NCBI GenBank assembly: GCA_023264015.1
Contig: JALQTJ010000006.1
Coordinates: 1-61,915, forward strand
Length of the DNA: 61,915 nt
Source: Flavobacteriaceae bacterium
GTDB lineage: Bacteria; Bacteroidota; Bacteroidia; Flavobacteriales; Flavobacteriaceae
Direction of reading: 5' to 3'
This document shows positions 61,520 through 61,915 of the stretch, in pieces. The notes beneath the pieces were generated by a model, which worked only from the letters and a program-made list of their open reading frames with translations, was not told the origin of the DNA and made no database searches. Position numbers and translations under genes: made by a program. Position 1 is the first letter of the stretch. Every line of letters begins with the position of its first letter.

Positions 61520-61915
61520 ATGCAGTTTTCATCACGTTTATGGCTTTTTAGTTTGATTTTGGTCAATACTTGGGCCGGATCTGCTCAAACACCACCTAAT
61601 GATAAGGCAGTGATAAGAGAGACAATCATTCTTTTTTTTGAAGGTTTTCACGAGCGCGATGAAGCAAAGATGCAATCCGTACTAGATCAACAGGCTACCT
61701 TTCATAGCATTGATGAAAGAGGAGAGGTTGCCCAATTGCGAACCATTGCGGTTGACCAATTTTTAAATGCCGTAGTTTCACGATCACAAACACCTGAATG
61801 GGAAGAACGTCTGCACGATTTTACCATCGAGATTGATGGAACAATAGCTCAAGCTTGGGTTACTTATAGTTTTTGGTTAGGGGGTAGCTTTTCGCATTGC
61901 GGAGTCGATGCATTT
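61520..61915 (+). CDS. Exported NTF2/SnoaL-like protein, 3' end cut by the window
   Basis: An open frame of 132 codons from ATG 61520 to the last base without stop. The signal peptide is MQFSSRLWLFSLILVNTWAG followed by SAQ, then VIRETIILFFEGFHERDEAK, ERGEVAQLRTIAVDQFLNAV and DGTIAQAWVTYSFWLGGSFS followed by HCGVD, the pattern of the exported nuclear-transport-factor-2-like (DUF4440/SnoaL-like) family that is common in Bacteroidota. It begins 16 bases after the TonB receptor and may be part of that operon. Function unknown. Confidence 0.75.
   Translation, partial: MQFSSRLWLFSLILVNTWAGSAQTPPNDKAVIRETIILFFEGFHERDEAKMQSVLDQQATFHSIDERGEVAQLRTIAVDQFLNAVVSRSQTPEWEERLHDFTIEIDGTIAQAWVTYSFWLGGSFSHCGVDAF

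Noticed and set aside
1-61915. CRISPR arrays, insertion sequences, prophage or integrative-element genes
   Set aside because: No regularly spaced direct repeats, transposases, integrases or phage structural genes were seen anywhere in the window.

Overview
The window is a stretch of a Bacteroidota chromosome, most likely Flavobacteriales. The sequence signs are: lipoprotein signal peptides ending in xxSC or xxAC throughout, two-component FecI/FecR-type regulation of a TonB receptor, small families typical of the phylum (DUF4625, DUF3078, DUF3570/DUF4266, a HYC_CC_PP-like copper protein), almost no Shine-Dalgarno sequences, and a few TAnnTTTG-type -7 boxes. Base composition looks even across the window. 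I see no insertion sequence, phage gene, CRISPR array or rRNA, and only one tRNA.

Layout. (1) 1-2170: end of a 6-phosphogluconate dehydrogenase gene translationally coupled to a GntP-type gluconate permease, closed by a strong terminator. (2) 2196-3311: an exported aminotransferase. (3) 3361-15420: a copper/heavy-metal locus with a small Cys/His protein, a CusA-type RND pump, a TolC-type channel, a metal-binding lipoprotein, a PepSY membrane protein, a CusB-type adaptor with its own metal-binding domain, another small CxxC protein, a TonB receptor and two DUF4625-like lipoproteins, one His/Asp rich. (4) 15483-26581: mostly exported catabolic enzymes: a BNR-repeat protein, a Cys/Met-type PLP enzyme, a class V aminotransferase, an esterase, an M28 peptidase and an amidohydrolase. 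(5) 26659-30941: small housekeeping and membrane genes (GroES-like, GNAT, VOC, a small membrane protein with a non-standard start, tRNA-Arg, UPF0173 hydrolase, K+ channel, SDR). (6) 30951-39475: an operon of two large M14 carboxypeptidases and an unassigned TIM-barrel-like lipoprotein, preceded by a two-repeat secreted protein. (7) 39559-51287: a membrane/coiled-coil protein, a SoxB-like phosphoesterase, DUF3078, a sulfatase, a PqqB-like hydrolase, a DUF819 transporter, an M20 peptidase and a large propeller-amidohydrolase protein. (8) 51397-61915: a redox-looking locus. A tight leftward operon (DsbD, acidic PepSY-like lipoprotein, thioredoxin, ApbE, DUF4266, DUF3570) stands back to back with a rightward operon (a Ser-Asp-repeat lipoprotein related to the acidic one, ECF sigma factor, FecR, TonB receptor, NTF2-like protein).

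How the parts may work together: the metal locus has all three parts of a Cus-type tripartite efflux pump plus accessory metal binders. The peptidase and amidohydrolase genes suit a cell that lives on protein debris. The last 10 kb is the best candidate for an incompletely described system: its genes combine envelope thiol-reductant supply, covalent flavin attachment, two related acidic lipoproteins and a cell-surface-signalling operon. The most unusual nucleic-acid features are a perfect intrinsic terminator lying inside the signal-peptide codons of an M20 peptidase gene (47879-47914), a small membrane-protein gene that seems to begin at ATT or CTG (28329/28332), and a 23-bp perfect palindrome ending on a start codon (15461-15483). 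All functional calls rest on reading the translated sequences by eye; no database search was run.
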